Shown piece after piece: positions 1 through 9,324 of a stretch of DNA of 64,000 nt; positions within the stretch are counted from its first letter, which is position 1, and each line of letters begins with the position of its first letter. The notes beneath the pieces are model-generated. The model was not told the DNA's origin and made no database searches. It worked only from the letters and a program-made list of their open reading frames with translations. Origin of the DNA: Streptomyces malaysiense (GTDB lineage Bacteria > Actinomycetota > Actinomycetes > Streptomycetales > Streptomycetaceae); contig NZ_LBDA02000006.1 in NCBI RefSeq assembly GCF_000980885.2, positions 245,411 through 309,410 of the forward strand, given 5' to 3'. A program made the position numbers and the translations under genes.

Positions 1-705
1 GAGCAGATGCTGCGCGACCTTCGCATCAACCGGATCTTCGAGGGCTCCACGGAGATCATGCACCTGCTGATCGCCCGCGAGGCGGTGGACGCCCATCTCT
101 CCGTCGCCGGCGACCTCATCGATCCGGCCAAGTCCCTGCCGGAGAAGGCGAAAGCGGGTGCGCAGGCCGGAGTCTTCTACGCCAGGTGGCTGCCGAAGCT
201 GGTCGCGGGGCCCGGTCAACTGCCGTCTTCGTACGGCGAGTTCCGGCACGGTGTCGACCTGTCCACCCATCTGCGGTACGTCGAGCGCACCGCCCGCAGG
301 CTGGCGCGCGCCACCTTCTACGGCATGTCCCGCTGGCAGGGCCGGATGGAGACCAAGCAGGGCTTCCTCGGCCGGATCGTGGACATCGGCGCGGAGCTGT
401 TCGCGATGAGCGCGGCCTGCGTACGGGCCGAACGGCTGCGCACCCGCGACGAGCACGGCCGGGAGGCGTACCAGCTCGCCGACGCCTTCTGCCGCCAGGC
501 CCGCGTCCGCGTGGAGGAGCTGTTCGGGCGGCTGTGGACCAACACCGACGCCCTCGACCGCAAGGTCGTCGAGGGCGTCCTCGGCGGCGCCTACACCTGG
601 CTGGAGGAGGGCATCGTGGACCCGTCGGAGGACGGTCCGTGGATCGCCGACGCGACCCCCGGGCCGGCCACGCAGGCCAACGCCCGCCGCCCGTACGGCG
701 GTTAG
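1..705 (+). CDS. Acyl-CoA dehydrogenase, C-terminal part (cut by window edge)
   Basis: The reading frame is open from base 1 and ends at TAG 703-705, so only the last 234 or so residues are present. The motif RIFEGSTEIMHLLIARE near the start is the classic acyl-CoA dehydrogenase segment around the active-site and FAD-binding helices. The remainder is the all-helical C-terminal bundle plus an extension found in FadE-type enzymes. The family oxidises acyl-CoA thioesters to enoyl-CoA with FAD in fatty-acid beta-oxidation; substrate chain length cannot be judged. The gene faces the minus-strand lamin-tail gene with an 11-base gap and no clear terminator. The family call is firm and the subfamily open. 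Confidence 0.9.
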   Translation, partial: EQMLRDLRINRIFEGSTEIMHLLIAREAVDAHLSVAGDLIDPAKSLPEKAKAGAQAGVFYARWLPKLVAGPGQLPSSYGEFRHGVDLSTHLRYVERTARRLARATFYGMSRWQGRMETKQGFLGRIVDIGAELFAMSAACVRAERLRTRDEHGREAYQLADAFCRQARVRVEELFGRLWTNTDALDRKVVEGVLGGAYTWLEEGIVDPSEDGPWIADATPGPATQANARRPYGG

Positions 706-715
706 CGGTGCCCGG

Positions 716-1174
716 TCAGCAGTACTTGTCGCTCGGGTCCCGCGTCGTCCAGGAGCAGGACCAGACCTTGGCGCCGCTCGCCTTCGTCAGCGTGGCCGTG
801 TCCTTGTCGTTGTTCCAGACGTAGGCGCGGCGGCCCTGGTACTTGTCCGACGCGGTGTCCTTGCCGGACCCGGTGTGGATCTTCATGTACTTCCCGGCAC
901 CGATCTTGACGTTCGGGAAGACGTACCGGTGGTTCGAGGCGTCCTTCAGCACCCACCCCTTGAGCGAGACCGCCGAGCCGCCGGTGTTCCTGATCTGCAC
1001 CCACTCCCCGTTCAAGCTCTTGTTCGAGCGGTTGTCCGGGCCGGGGCTGTCGAACCAGACGTGGTGGATCTTCACACCCCCGGCGGCCTCGGCCGGGACG
1101 TCGAGCAGGGTGCCGGTGAGCAGGGCCGCGCCGGCGAGGGCGGGCAGGGCGGCGCGCAGCCGTATGGTCCGCAT
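716..1174 (-). CDS. Secreted lamin-tail-domain (LTD) protein
   Basis: A 152-residue protein starting ATG at 1174. Residues 1-31 form a Sec signal peptide (basic MRTIRLR, hydrophobic core, AEAA cleavage region). The rest is one lamin-tail Ig-like beta domain, recognised by the pattern NGEWVQIRNTGG, then SLKGWVLKD and the conserved Y/F-x-F strand in HRYVFPNV. Bacterial LTD domains occur on exported proteins, sometimes fused to nucleases or cell-surface modules; here the domain stands alone, so a binding or scaffolding role outside the cell is likely but unproven. The C-terminus has two Cys that could form a disulfide. It is divergent from dxr across 1175-1328, where CTTCACG repeats lie. Confidence 0.85.
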   Translation of the reverse strand: MRTIRLRAALPALAGAALLTGTLLDVPAEAAGGVKIHHVWFDSPGPDNRSNKSLNGEWVQIRNTGGSAVSLKGWVLKDASNHRYVFPNVKIGAGKYMKIHTGSGKDTASDKYQGRRAYVWNNDKDTATLTKASGAKVWSCSWTTRDPSDKYC

Positions 1175-1328
1175 GGAGAGATCCCCCCAAGGATGTCGTC
1201 CGCGAAATGCGTGGGCGCCGAAGCGCAGACTGAAGTGTTATCACACGATCTTCACGCCTACTTCACGTTTGGCCCTCTTGGGGGGACACCCTGTCCTGAC
1301 CGCCACCACCAGCGGCCACAATGGGGGG
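1175..1328. promoter_or_regulatory. Divergent promoter region with 11-bp-spaced CTTCACG repeats
   Basis: This 154-base gap separates the minus-strand LTD gene from dxr. CTTCACG occurs at 1250-1256 and again at 1261-1267, exactly 11 bases apart, and TCACAC at 1241-1246 sits one further turn upstream. The 11-base periodicity resembles Streptomyces PHO boxes (tandem GTTCACC-type units bound by PhoP), though each unit matches that consensus at only about five of seven positions. Functional assignment is inference. Confidence 0.35.
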
Positions 1329-2600
1329 ATGACCGACAGCCCTGCCCGTCCGGCACCCCTCGCCGACCCCCACCTCGTCTACGACCCCCCCGCGGGCGAC
1401 GGCCCCAAGGACGTGGTGGTCCTCGGCTCCACCGGATCCATCGGCACCCAGGCCATCGACCTCGTGCTGCGCAATCCCGACCGCTTCCGCGTCACCGCGC
1501 TGTCCGCCAACGGCGGCCGGGTCGCCCTCCTCGCCGAGCAGGCGCACCGGCTGCGGGTGCGCACCGTCTCGGTCGCCCGCGAGGACGTCGTACCGGCCCT
1601 GCGCGAGGCGCTCGCCGCCGCGTACGGCCCAGGCGAGCCGCTGCCCGAGATCCTCGCCGGACCGCGGGCGGCCACCGAGCTGGCCGCCTCCGACTGCCAC
1701 ACCGTGCTGAACGGCATCACCGGGTCCATCGGTCTCGCGCCCACCCTCGCCGCCCTGGAGGCGGGCCGCACCCTCGCGCTCGCCAACAAGGAGTCGCTGA
1801 TCGTCGGCGGCCCGCTGGTCACCGCGCTGGCCGAGCCCGGCCAGATCATCCCGGTCGACTCCGAGCACGCCGCCCTCTTCCAGGCCCTCGCCGCCGGCAC
1901 CCGCGCCGATGTGCGCAAGCTGGTCGTCACCGCCTCCGGCGGCCCCTTCCGCGGCCGCACCAGGGCGGACCTCGCGGACGTGACCGTCCAGGACGCCCTC
2001 GCCCACCCCACCTGGGCGATGGGGCCGGTGATCACCGTCAACTCCGCGACCCTGGTCAACAAGGGCCTGGAGGTCATCGAGGCGCACCTGCTGTACGACA
2101 TCCCGTTCGACCGCATCGAGGTGGTCGTGCACCCGCAGTCGTACGTCCACTCGATGGTCGAGTTCACCGACGGCTCGACGATCGCCCAGGCCACGCCGCC
2201 CGACATGCGGGGCCCGATCGCCATCGGTCTCGGCTGGCCCGAACGGGTTCCGGACGCCGCGCCCGCCTTCGACTGGAGCAAGGCGTCCACCTGGGAGTTC
2301 TTCCCGCTGGACGACGAGGCCTTCCCCTCGGTGAACCTGGCCCGGCACGTCGGACAGCTCGCGGGGACGGCACCGGCGGTGTTCAATGCCGCCAACGAGG
2401 AGTGCGTCGAGGCCTTCCTGAACGGCGCACTGCCCTTCAACGGGATCATGGAGACCGTCACCCGGGTCGTCGAGGAACACGGCACGCCGGGAACGGGAAC
2501 TTCACTCACGGTGTCGGACGTCCTCGAAGCGGAGACCTGGGCGCGGACCCGGGCCCGTGAGATCACAGCCAAGACGGCGACCGCGGAGGCGCGTGCATGA
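1329..2600 (+). CDS. dxr: 1-deoxy-D-xylulose 5-phosphate reductoisomerase
   Basis: Second enzyme of the MEP isoprenoid pathway; rearranges and reduces DXP to 2-C-methyl-D-erythritol 4-phosphate with NADPH and a divalent metal. The 423-residue product has the NADPH-binding GSTGSIGTQ near residue 37, the NKESLI motif, the metal-binding [11 protein letters not shown] segment and the catalytic-loop stretch [21 protein letters not shown] chose ATG 1329 (MTDSPARP) over longer upstream possibilities because those run back through the divergent LTD gene; a run of G just upstream acts as a weak ribosome-binding site. The stop overlaps the start of the next gene (ATGA at 2597-2600), so translation is probably coupled to the site-2 protease. 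Confidence 0.96.
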   Translation: MTDSPARPAPLADPHLVYDPPAGDGPKDVVVLGSTGSIGTQAIDLVLRNPDRFRVTALSANGGRVALLAEQAHRLRVRTVSVAREDVVPALREALAAAYGPGEPLPEILAGPRAATELAASDCHTVLNGITGSIGLAPTLAALEAGRTLALANKESLIVGGPLVTALAEPGQIIPVDSEHAALFQALAAGTRADVRKLVVTASGGPFRGRTRADLADVTVQDALAHPTWAMGPVITVNSATLVNKGLEVIEAHLLYDIPFDRIEVVVHPQSYVHSMVEFTDGSTIAQATPPDMRGPIAIGLGWPERVPDAAPAFDWSKASTWEFFPLDDEAFPSVNLARHVGQLAGTAPAVFNAANEECVEAFLNGALPFNGIMETVTRVVEEHGTPGTGTSLTVSDVLEAETWARTRAREITAKTATAEARA

Positions 2601-3901
2601 CGACCTTGATGTTCATCCTCGGCATAGTGGTCTTCGCGTTCGGTCTGCTCGTCTCGATCGCGTGGCACGAGCTGGGGCACCTGTCGACGGCCAAACTCTT
2701 CGGCATCCGCGTCCCGCAGTACATGGTCGGCTTCGGCCCCACCGTGTGGTCGCGCAAGAAGGGCGACACCGAGTACGGCATCAAGGCGATCCCGCTCGGC
2801 GGCTACATCCGCATGATCGGCATGTTCCCGCCGGACGACGCGGGCCGGATCTCCGCCCGTTCCACCTCACCGTGGCGCGGGATGATCGAGGACGCCCGCT
2901 CGGCGGCATACGAGGAGCTCCAGCCCGGCGACGAGACGCGCATGTTCTACACGCGCAAGCCGTGGAAGCGCGTCATCGTCATGTTCGCGGGCCCGTTCAT
3001 GAACCTGGTGCTCGCCATCGCCCTGTTCTTCACGGTGCTCATGGGCTTCGGCATCCAGCAGCAGACCACCACCGTCGCCTCCGTCTCGCCCTGCGTCATC
3101 GCGCAGAGCGAGAACCGCGACACCTGCAAGAAGTCCGACCCGGCCTCCCCGGCCCAGGCCGCCGGCATCCAGAAGCGGGACAAGATCGTCTCCTTCGCCG
3201 GCAAGCCCACCAAGGACTGGAACACCCTTTCGGACCTGATCCGCGTCAGCGCGGGCAAGGACGTGCCGATCGTCGTCGAGCGCGACGGCAGGCAGCTCAC
3301 CCTGCACGCGAAGATCGCCACCAACCTGGTCGCGCAGAAGGACTCCAGCGGCACCTACGTGCAGGGCAAGTACGTGAAGGCCGGCTTCCTCGGCTTCAGC
3401 TCCGCCACCGGCGTGCAGAAGCAGGGCTTCGGCGACTCGGTGACCTGGATGAGCGACCGGGTCGGCGACGCCGTCGACTCCCTCGCCGCCCTGCCCGGCA
3501 AGATCCCGGCCCTGTGGGACGCCGCGTTCGACAACGCCCCGCGCCAGCCGGACTCGCCGATGGGCATCGTCGGCGCCGCCCGCATCACCGGCGACATCGC
3601 CACCCTGGACATCCCCGCCTCCCAGCAGGTGGCGATGTTCGTGATGCTGCTCGCCGGGTTCAACCTCTCGCTGTTCCTGTTCAACATGCTCCCGCTGCTC
3701 CCGCTCGACGGCGGCCACATCGCCGGCGCCCTGTGGGAGGCGCTGCGGCGCAACCTGGCCCGGGTGCTGCGCCGCCCGGACCCGGGCCCGTTCGACGTGG
3801 CCAAGCTGATGCCGGTGGCCTACGTGGTCGCCGGGATCTTCGTCTGCTTCACCGTCCTGGTGCTCATCGCGGACGTGGTGAACCCGGTGAAGATCTCCTA
3901 G
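2597..3901 (+). CDS. Site-2 intramembrane metalloprotease (M50, RseP/Rip1 family)
   Basis: A 434-residue membrane zinc protease. The first membrane helix carries the zinc site WHELGH (residues about 24-29), a PDZ domain lies in the middle (about 185-260), and the last helices hold [13 protein letters not shown], whose LDG supplies the third zinc ligand. The M. tuberculosis orthologue Rip1 sits in the same position between dxr and ispG and cleaves membrane-bound anti-sigma factors, which is the likely role here. The start overlaps dxr by four bases (ATGA), indicating one transcript. It is followed by a hairpin and then ispG. Its specific substrates cannot be read from the sequence. Confidence 0.95.
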   Translation: MTTLMFILGIVVFAFGLLVSIAWHELGHLSTAKLFGIRVPQYMVGFGPTVWSRKKGDTEYGIKAIPLGGYIRMIGMFPPDDAGRISARSTSPWRGMIEDARSAAYEELQPGDETRMFYTRKPWKRVIVMFAGPFMNLVLAIALFFTVLMGFGIQQQTTTVASVSPCVIAQSENRDTCKKSDPASPAQAAGIQKRDKIVSFAGKPTKDWNTLSDLIRVSAGKDVPIVVERDGRQLTLHAKIATNLVAQKDSSGTYVQGKYVKAGFLGFSSATGVQKQGFGDSVTWMSDRVGDAVDSLAALPGKIPALWDAAFDNAPRQPDSPMGIVGAARITGDIATLDIPASQQVAMFVMLLAGFNLSLFLFNMLPLLPLDGGHIAGALWEALRRNLARVLRRPDPGPFDVAKLMPVAYVVAGIFVCFTVLVLIADVVNPVKIS

Positions 3902-3917
3902 CCGTCCGGCGTTCACG

Positions 3918-3947
3918 GCGGCCCGGGACCCTGGGGTTCCGGGCCGC
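3918..3947 (+). terminator. Hairpin after the site-2 protease gene
   Basis: GCGGCCCGGGA at 3918-3928 pairs with TTCCGGGCCGC at 3937-3947 (one G-T pair) around an 8-base loop. There is no T-run, as usual for high-GC actinobacteria. It lies 17 bases after the stop codon and about 150 bases before ispG, so it could end or attenuate the dxr-protease transcript. Confidence 0.55.
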
Positions 3948-4094
3948 TTCCCGTGCGGCGTCCGGCCGCCCCCCAATGAGGGGGTTTCCCGGGTGGGATG
4001 TGCCCGCGCACGCGCCGGTGCCGTAATCTCGGATGCCGGAGCCCGCCGTAGCACGGGGCCGGATCTTGATCCACGACTTGGGGTTGCACAGCAG

Positions 4095-5252
<1,158 letters not shown>

Positions 5253-5274
5253 CCGTACGACTTCACGAGTCCCG

Positions 5275-5661
5275 TCACCGCCCGGTGGCGGGACTCAGCC
5301 GTACCTCCGCCCAGACGGTCTTGCCGGGCCGCCGGGGCGCCACCCCCCACTTGTCGGCGAGCGCCTCGACCAGCACCAGCCCCCGCCCGGACTCCCCGCA
5401 CGGCACCCGGGGCTCGGGCAGCCGCTCGGCCAGGGTGTCCGAGACCTCCACGCGCAGGACGTCGTCGTCCCCGGTGAGCCGGAGACGGAAGTCCCGCCCG
5501 GGGACGCGCCCGTGCCGAACGGCGTTGGCGGCGAACTCGGCCGCGATCAGCGTCACGCTCTCGTTGGCACCGCCGTCGTACGGATGCTCCCACTCGTCCA
5601 GCCGCAGCGAGACCAGCCGCCGGGCGAGCCGTGCGCCGCGCGGGGTGGAGGTGAAGCGCAT
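5275..5661 (-). CDS. ATP-binding regulatory protein (HATPase, anti-sigma-factor-like)
   Basis: A 128-residue single-domain GHKL ATPase of the RsbW/SpoIIAB type. The N box LIAAEFAANAVRHG and the G box PCGESGRGLVLVEALAD followed by WGV are visible. ATG 5661 has an AGGA ribosome site seven bases upstream; GTG 5694 would add 11 residues and is a reasonable alternative. Streptomyces carry many such proteins next to XRE regulators and DUF397 proteins (whiJ-type loci), where they may act as anti-sigma or antagonist partners. This one is divergent from exactly such a pair at 5830-6912. It overlaps nothing and converges on ispG with a 22-base gap. Partner identity is inference. Confidence 0.88.
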   Translation of the reverse strand: MRFTSTPRGARLARRLVSLRLDEWEHPYDGGANESVTLIAAEFAANAVRHGRVPGRDFRLRLTGDDDVLRVEVSDTLAERLPEPRVPCGESGRGLVLVEALADKWGVAPRRPGKTVWAEVRLSPATGR

Positions 5662-5756
5662 GGCGAATTCCTGGGTGGAGATTTCTGATTTCACGCGGTT
5701 ACGGTCCCGCACGCTCAGTAGCGTTGAACAGCGGCCGCACCAGGACCACCAGGCGT

Positions 5757-5830
5757 TGTACAAGGGCGAGGTGCCGCTGTACACGAGCGCACCGTGACCG
5801 AGGGCGGCGCGACGGCATTGGGGGTGTACA
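5757..5830. promoter_or_regulatory. Three TGTACA palindromes before the XRE gene
   Basis: TGTACA occurs at 5757-5762, 5778-5783 and 5825-5830, the last overlapping the XRE start codon. The first two are 21 bases apart (two helical turns), with similar left flanks (GCGT and CGC). In so GC-rich a sequence three copies within 74 bases are notable. They lie in the divergent region between the ATP-binding gene and the XRE gene and would suit an autoregulatory operator (inference). Confidence 0.4.
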
Positions 5831-6658
5831 TGAGCGAGGAAGCACAGGAAGACCAGGAGGCGCCGGGCTCCGGCATTCCGCTCGTCTTCGGGCGGGTACT
5901 GAAGCGGCTGCGGGTCCAAGCGGGCATGGAACGCGCCGAGTTGGGCCGCCGCACCGGCTACTCGGCCGCGACCATCACCTCGTACGAGGTGGGCAGGCGC
6001 ATCCCGAACACGAAGTTCATCCGGCAGGCGGACGAGGTGCTCGACGCGGGCGGGTTGCTGGTCGACTTCGTCGAGGACATGGAGAGGGCGCAGTATCCGG
6101 CGTTCTTCCGGGATGCGGCGGCGCTGGAGAAACAGGCCGTCGCGTTGCACGTGTTCGCCGTGCAGGCAGTGCCGGGTCTTTTGCAGACGGAGGACTACGC
6201 GCGGGCGGTGTTCACGATGTGGCGGCCGCCGCTGAGTACGGAGACGATCGAGCAGCGAGTGACCACGACTGGCCCGCCAGGAGATCTTCGCGCGTCAACC
6301 AGCGCCCACCGTGACCTTCGTGATGGAGGAGTCGGTCCTGTGCAGGCGACTGGGTGGACTGACCTTCTGGCGTGGCCAGTTGGAGCAGATCCTGCTGGAC
6401 GGCCAGCGGCGTAACGTGGAGATTCGGGTCATGCCAAATGACAGCGAGGAGCACGCCACCCTCAACGGTCCATTCACCTTGATCGAGACGGCGAAAGGAC
6501 GCAGGATCGCCTATGTACCCGCCTACAAGGCCAGTCGCCTCTTCACCGACCGCGCGACGGTCAGGGAAGTGGAGGAGCAGTACGGTCTCTTGCGGGCCCA
6601 GGCCCTGACTCCACGCGAGTCCCTGGCATTCGTAGAGAAGTTGCTGGGAGAGACATGA
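5830..6658 (+). pseudogene. XRE-family regulator with DUF5753-type C-terminal domain, frameshifted
   Basis: The first part (5830 to about 6264) encodes a helix-turn-helix domain (FGRVLKRLRVQAGMERAELG, then RTGYSAATITSYEVGRR) and the start of the DUF5753 domain (VFAVQAVPGLLQTEDYARAVF). The second part continues the same domain one frame later, from about 6266 to 6658 (RLARQEIFARQ, then FVMEESVLCRRLGG, WRGQLEQIL and the usual end SLAFVEKLLGE). One surplus base, or two missing ones, near 6262-6266 breaks the frame, so the native product would stop as a 195-residue protein in the first frame. The end overlaps the DUF397 start (ATGA), as in intact whiJ-type pairs. This is either a real mutation or an assembly error. 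Confidence 0.85.
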
Positions 6659-6912
6659 CCGTCGAGAAGCCGTCGAACCTGACATGGTTCAAGAGCAGCT
6701 ACAGCAGTGGCGATGGCGGCGAATGCCTCGAAGTCGCCCTCCCCTGGCACAAGTCCAGCTACAGCACTGGCAGTGGCGGCGAATGCGTCGAGATCGCCAC
6801 CTGCCCCGCCACCATCCATATCCGCGACTCCAAGCAGAACCCCGCCACCGCCCCCACCCTCGCCGTGCCGACCGCCGCCTGGCAGGCGTTCCTGGGGCTG
6901 GTGCAGGGTTGA
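6655..6912 (+). CDS. DUF397 protein with internally repeated N-terminal motif
   Basis: An 85-residue protein starting ATG 6655, four bases inside the end of the XRE gene. DUF397 proteins are small partners of XRE regulators in Streptomyces developmental and antibiotic-control loci; biochemical function is largely unknown. The WFKSSYSSGDGGECLEVA motif near residue 10 is repeated about 20 residues later as WHKSSYSTGSGGECVEIA; the second copy leads into the standard DUF397 core (IHIRDSKQ, then WQAFLGLV). The repeat is also visible at DNA level (6688-6738 against 6748-6798), so it arose by recent tandem duplication. Expression is presumably coupled to the upstream regulator. Confidence 0.9.
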   Translation: MTVEKPSNLTWFKSSYSSGDGGECLEVALPWHKSSYSTGSGGECVEIATCPATIHIRDSKQNPATAPTLAVPTAAWQAFLGLVQG

Positions 6913-6944
6913 GTCGCCGGTATCCGCCCTCGGCCGGTCCCGGC

Positions 6945-7325
6945 GTGCGCCGGGTGCTGGAGCGGATCGCGCGACTCGTCCTGACGTATGTGGTCCTGTA
7001 CGCCGTGACATGGGTGGTCATCGGCCTCACCCTGCGCGGGGACTACTCGTTCACCGAGGACACCGGGCTCGGCTCGGGCATGTTCGTCATCGTCGGCGGG
7101 CCGACGCTGCTCCTCGCTCTCCTCGCGGGTCCGGCTCACACGCAGATGGACGTCACCACGTTCCGGGCCGCGCTGGCCTTCCCGATGGTGTTCTTCGCGT
7201 GGCCTCTCGTGGGGGCGGGCGCGCCCGAGCCGCTGGTGTTCCAGGTCCTGTGCCAGATCGCCTTCGCCGCGTACCTGATGCCCGCACCACTCGTACCGGA
7301 GAACTGGACGCCGAAGCCGCGATAG
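6945..7325 (+). CDS. Small membrane protein, function unknown
   Basis: About 126 residues with four probable membrane helices: LVLTYVVLYAVTWVVIGL, MFVIVGGPTLLLALLAG, FRAALAFPMVFFAWPLVG and LVFQVLCQIAFAAYLMPAP. I recognise no family. GTG 6945 gives a short basic N-terminus (VRRVLERIAR) before the first helix; TTG 6909, two bases before the end of the DUF397 stop, is an alternative that would imply coupling. It lies on the same strand as the DUF397 gene and the DUF4157 gene and may share their transcript. Membrane topology is the only supported inference. Confidence 0.6.
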   Translation: MRRVLERIARLVLTYVVLYAVTWVVIGLTLRGDYSFTEDTGLGSGMFVIVGGPTLLLALLAGPAHTQMDVTTFRAALAFPMVFFAWPLVGAGAPEPLVFQVLCQIAFAAYLMPAPLVPENWTPKPR

Positions 7326-7436
7326 CCGCAGAGCCTGCCCTCGGGTTTGCCCTCGGCGGCCTGGTGCGGGCGGGGGCGGCCGGGATAGGTACGTGGTGCG
7401 ACACCCGTGTGCGGCCTCGAACGGCAGGAGCTGATC

Positions 7437-9218
7437 ATGCACGCCCACCGCGAACCGGAAGGCAGGAACGCGCAGGAGTCCGCCGGGCGGGCGGCCCGGC
7501 CGGCGGACCCGGCGAGGGCCGCCGCACCGGCGGCACTGCTGGCGCTGCAGCGCGCCGTCGGTAATGCCGCCGTGGTCAGGATGCTGGGCCACCGGCCCGA
7601 CCGCGAGGACCCGGCCGATGCCGAGGAGCGCCCCGTCCAGCGGTCGGCCGTGCACGAGGTGCTGCGTTCGCCGGGGCGCCCGCTGGACGGTGCGACCAGG
7701 GCGGACATGGAGGCGAGGCTCGGCGCGGACTTCTCCGACGTCCGCATCCACACCGGTCCGGCGGCGGGGCGGTCGGCGCAGGAGATCGGCGCGCGCGCCT
7801 ACACCTCGGGCAATCACGTGGTCGTCGGCGAGGGGGGCGAGGACCGGCATACGCTCGCCCACGAGCTGGTCCACGTCGTCCAGCAGCGCAGCGGCCCGGT
7901 GGCGGGCACCGACAACGGGCAAGGGCTCTCCGTGTCGCATCCGTCGGACCGGTTCGAGCGCGAGGCGGAGCAGGTCGCCACCCGGGTGATGTCCCGGCCG
8001 GTGGGCGAGCGGGCGGCGGCCCCCGACGCGTCCTCCGCCGCCGGCGGCGCTGCCGGGCAGCCGGTCCAGCGCATGATGGGGTTCGAGGCGGAGCGGGACA
8101 AGCGGGTCAAGTCGCAGAAGGGCGAGAAGCTCCCCGGCGACACCGACATCGCGCAGAGCAAGAGGGCGGACTTCAAGGTCGTCTCGGACTCGCGGGGCCT
8201 GGCCGGCGGCGGGGACTACTCCAACATCGAGTTCGTCACCGGCGCCGTGCAGGTGGTGGGCACGCAGGCGGACGCGGGACCCGAGGAACTGGAGCGGATC
8301 GCCGACGAGATCAGGCGGGTGAGCGACGGGTTCTACGAGGCGACCGAGGGAACCCGTCTGTCGGCGCTGAAGCTGGACCTGCGGCTGCTGGCCAGGGGCG
8401 TGACCCTCAGCAGCGAGGGCTACACCGAGACCGCCGGTCAACCGGGCATGGGCGACGGCCTGTTCGTCCACTACTCCGTCGGCGTGCCGCTGGCCGGCAT
8501 GCCGGCGTTCTTCGACCTCTACCGGGCCGACGCGCAGCAGCGGACGGACCAGGGCCGGCCCCCCGTGCTCCCGGACGCCCAGCACCGGCTGGCGCAGGCC
8601 CGGCCGTTCGCGGCGGCGGAGGCGGCGCGATTCGCGCAGGCCACCCAGTCGACGACCGACACCACGGCGCTCGACGGCTACCTCCAGCTCGTCTACACGC
8701 AGGTCGCCGCCATGGCGGACTACGTCGCCGTCGCACAGGGGCAGGGCAACAGCTTCGCCCTGCCGCAGGGCCAGATCAAGAACTGGACCCTGTTCCTCTC
8801 CCGCTCGCAGCTGGGCGACGCCTACCAGCTGCTCGACCCCGCGATCAGGGCCTACCTGGCGGCGAACTGCGACGACATCATCGAGCGGCTGTCCGCCTTC
8901 CACGAGACGACGGCGACCGGGCGGCAGGCCACGTTCTACGACAACGCCGAGCGCGCGCTTCCGGGTCTCGATCCGGTGTCCCTGGAAACCTACGCGCAGT
9001 CGGCGCTGGGCGGCGCACCGGCGGTGTCCCAGCAGCGGGTGTTCGGAGGGATGAACGAGATCCCCCCGCACGGGGTCGAGGGCGCGAACGTGATCCCGAT
9101 GGAGATCCGCCTGATCGGGGACTCGATGAAGACCTGGGACGGCCTCAAGGCCGAGCTGCGCAAGATCGCGGGATGGGCCCAGCAGTCGTACCAGCAGGAC
9201 CGGCAGATCAACGCCTAG
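7437..9218 (+). CDS. eCIS-core (DUF4157) domain protein with unassigned C-terminal domain
   Basis: 593 residues. Residues 1-80 are low complexity with LLALQRAVGNAAVVRML, the short segment that often precedes DUF4157. DUF4157 itself spans about 85-185, with MEARLGADFSDVRIHTGPAA, the AYTSGNHVVV strand and the zinc-protease-like HTLAHELVHVVQQR near residue 140. DUF4157 marks proteins associated with extracellular contractile injection systems, often as toxin-linked cargo. From residue 213 a second domain starts GFEAE and continues with FKVVSDSRG and YSNIEFVT, then a long helical C-terminus. That E-x-E, D, I-E-F pattern loosely recalls amidoligase or glutamate-cysteine-ligase-fold enzymes, a weak inference. 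No injection-system structural genes are in the window. Confidence 0.8.
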   Translation: MHAHREPEGRNAQESAGRAARPADPARAAAPAALLALQRAVGNAAVVRMLGHRPDREDPADAEERPVQRSAVHEVLRSPGRPLDGATRADMEARLGADFSDVRIHTGPAAGRSAQEIGARAYTSGNHVVVGEGGEDRHTLAHELVHVVQQRSGPVAGTDNGQGLSVSHPSDRFEREAEQVATRVMSRPVGERAAAPDASSAAGGAAGQPVQRMMGFEAERDKRVKSQKGEKLPGDTDIAQSKRADFKVVSDSRGLAGGGDYSNIEFVTGAVQVVGTQADAGPEELERIADEIRRVSDGFYEATEGTRLSALKLDLRLLARGVTLSSEGYTETAGQPGMGDGLFVHYSVGVPLAGMPAFFDLYRADAQQRTDQGRPPVLPDAQHRLAQARPFAAAEAARFAQATQSTTDTTALDGYLQLVYTQVAAMADYVAVAQGQGNSFALPQGQIKNWTLFLSRSQLGDAYQLLDPAIRAYLAANCDDIIERLSAFHETTATGRQATFYDNAERALPGLDPVSLETYAQSALGGAPAVSQQRVFGGMNEIPPHGVEGANVIPMEIRLIGDSMKTWDGLKAELRKIAGWAQQSYQQDRQINA

Positions 9219-9324
9219 CGGCGCCCCCGAGGGGATCCCGGCCCCCGAGCTGGACGGCACACGGTCAAGCCCGCGCGGCTATAGTGCCTAGACCAGCACA
9301 AACCCCAGGGTGAGGCCCCCGCAC

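Noticed and set aside
7437..9218. DUF4157 protein as evidence of a nearby phage-tail-like injection system
   Set aside because: No tube, sheath, baseplate or AAA genes flank it; only cargo-like features are visible.
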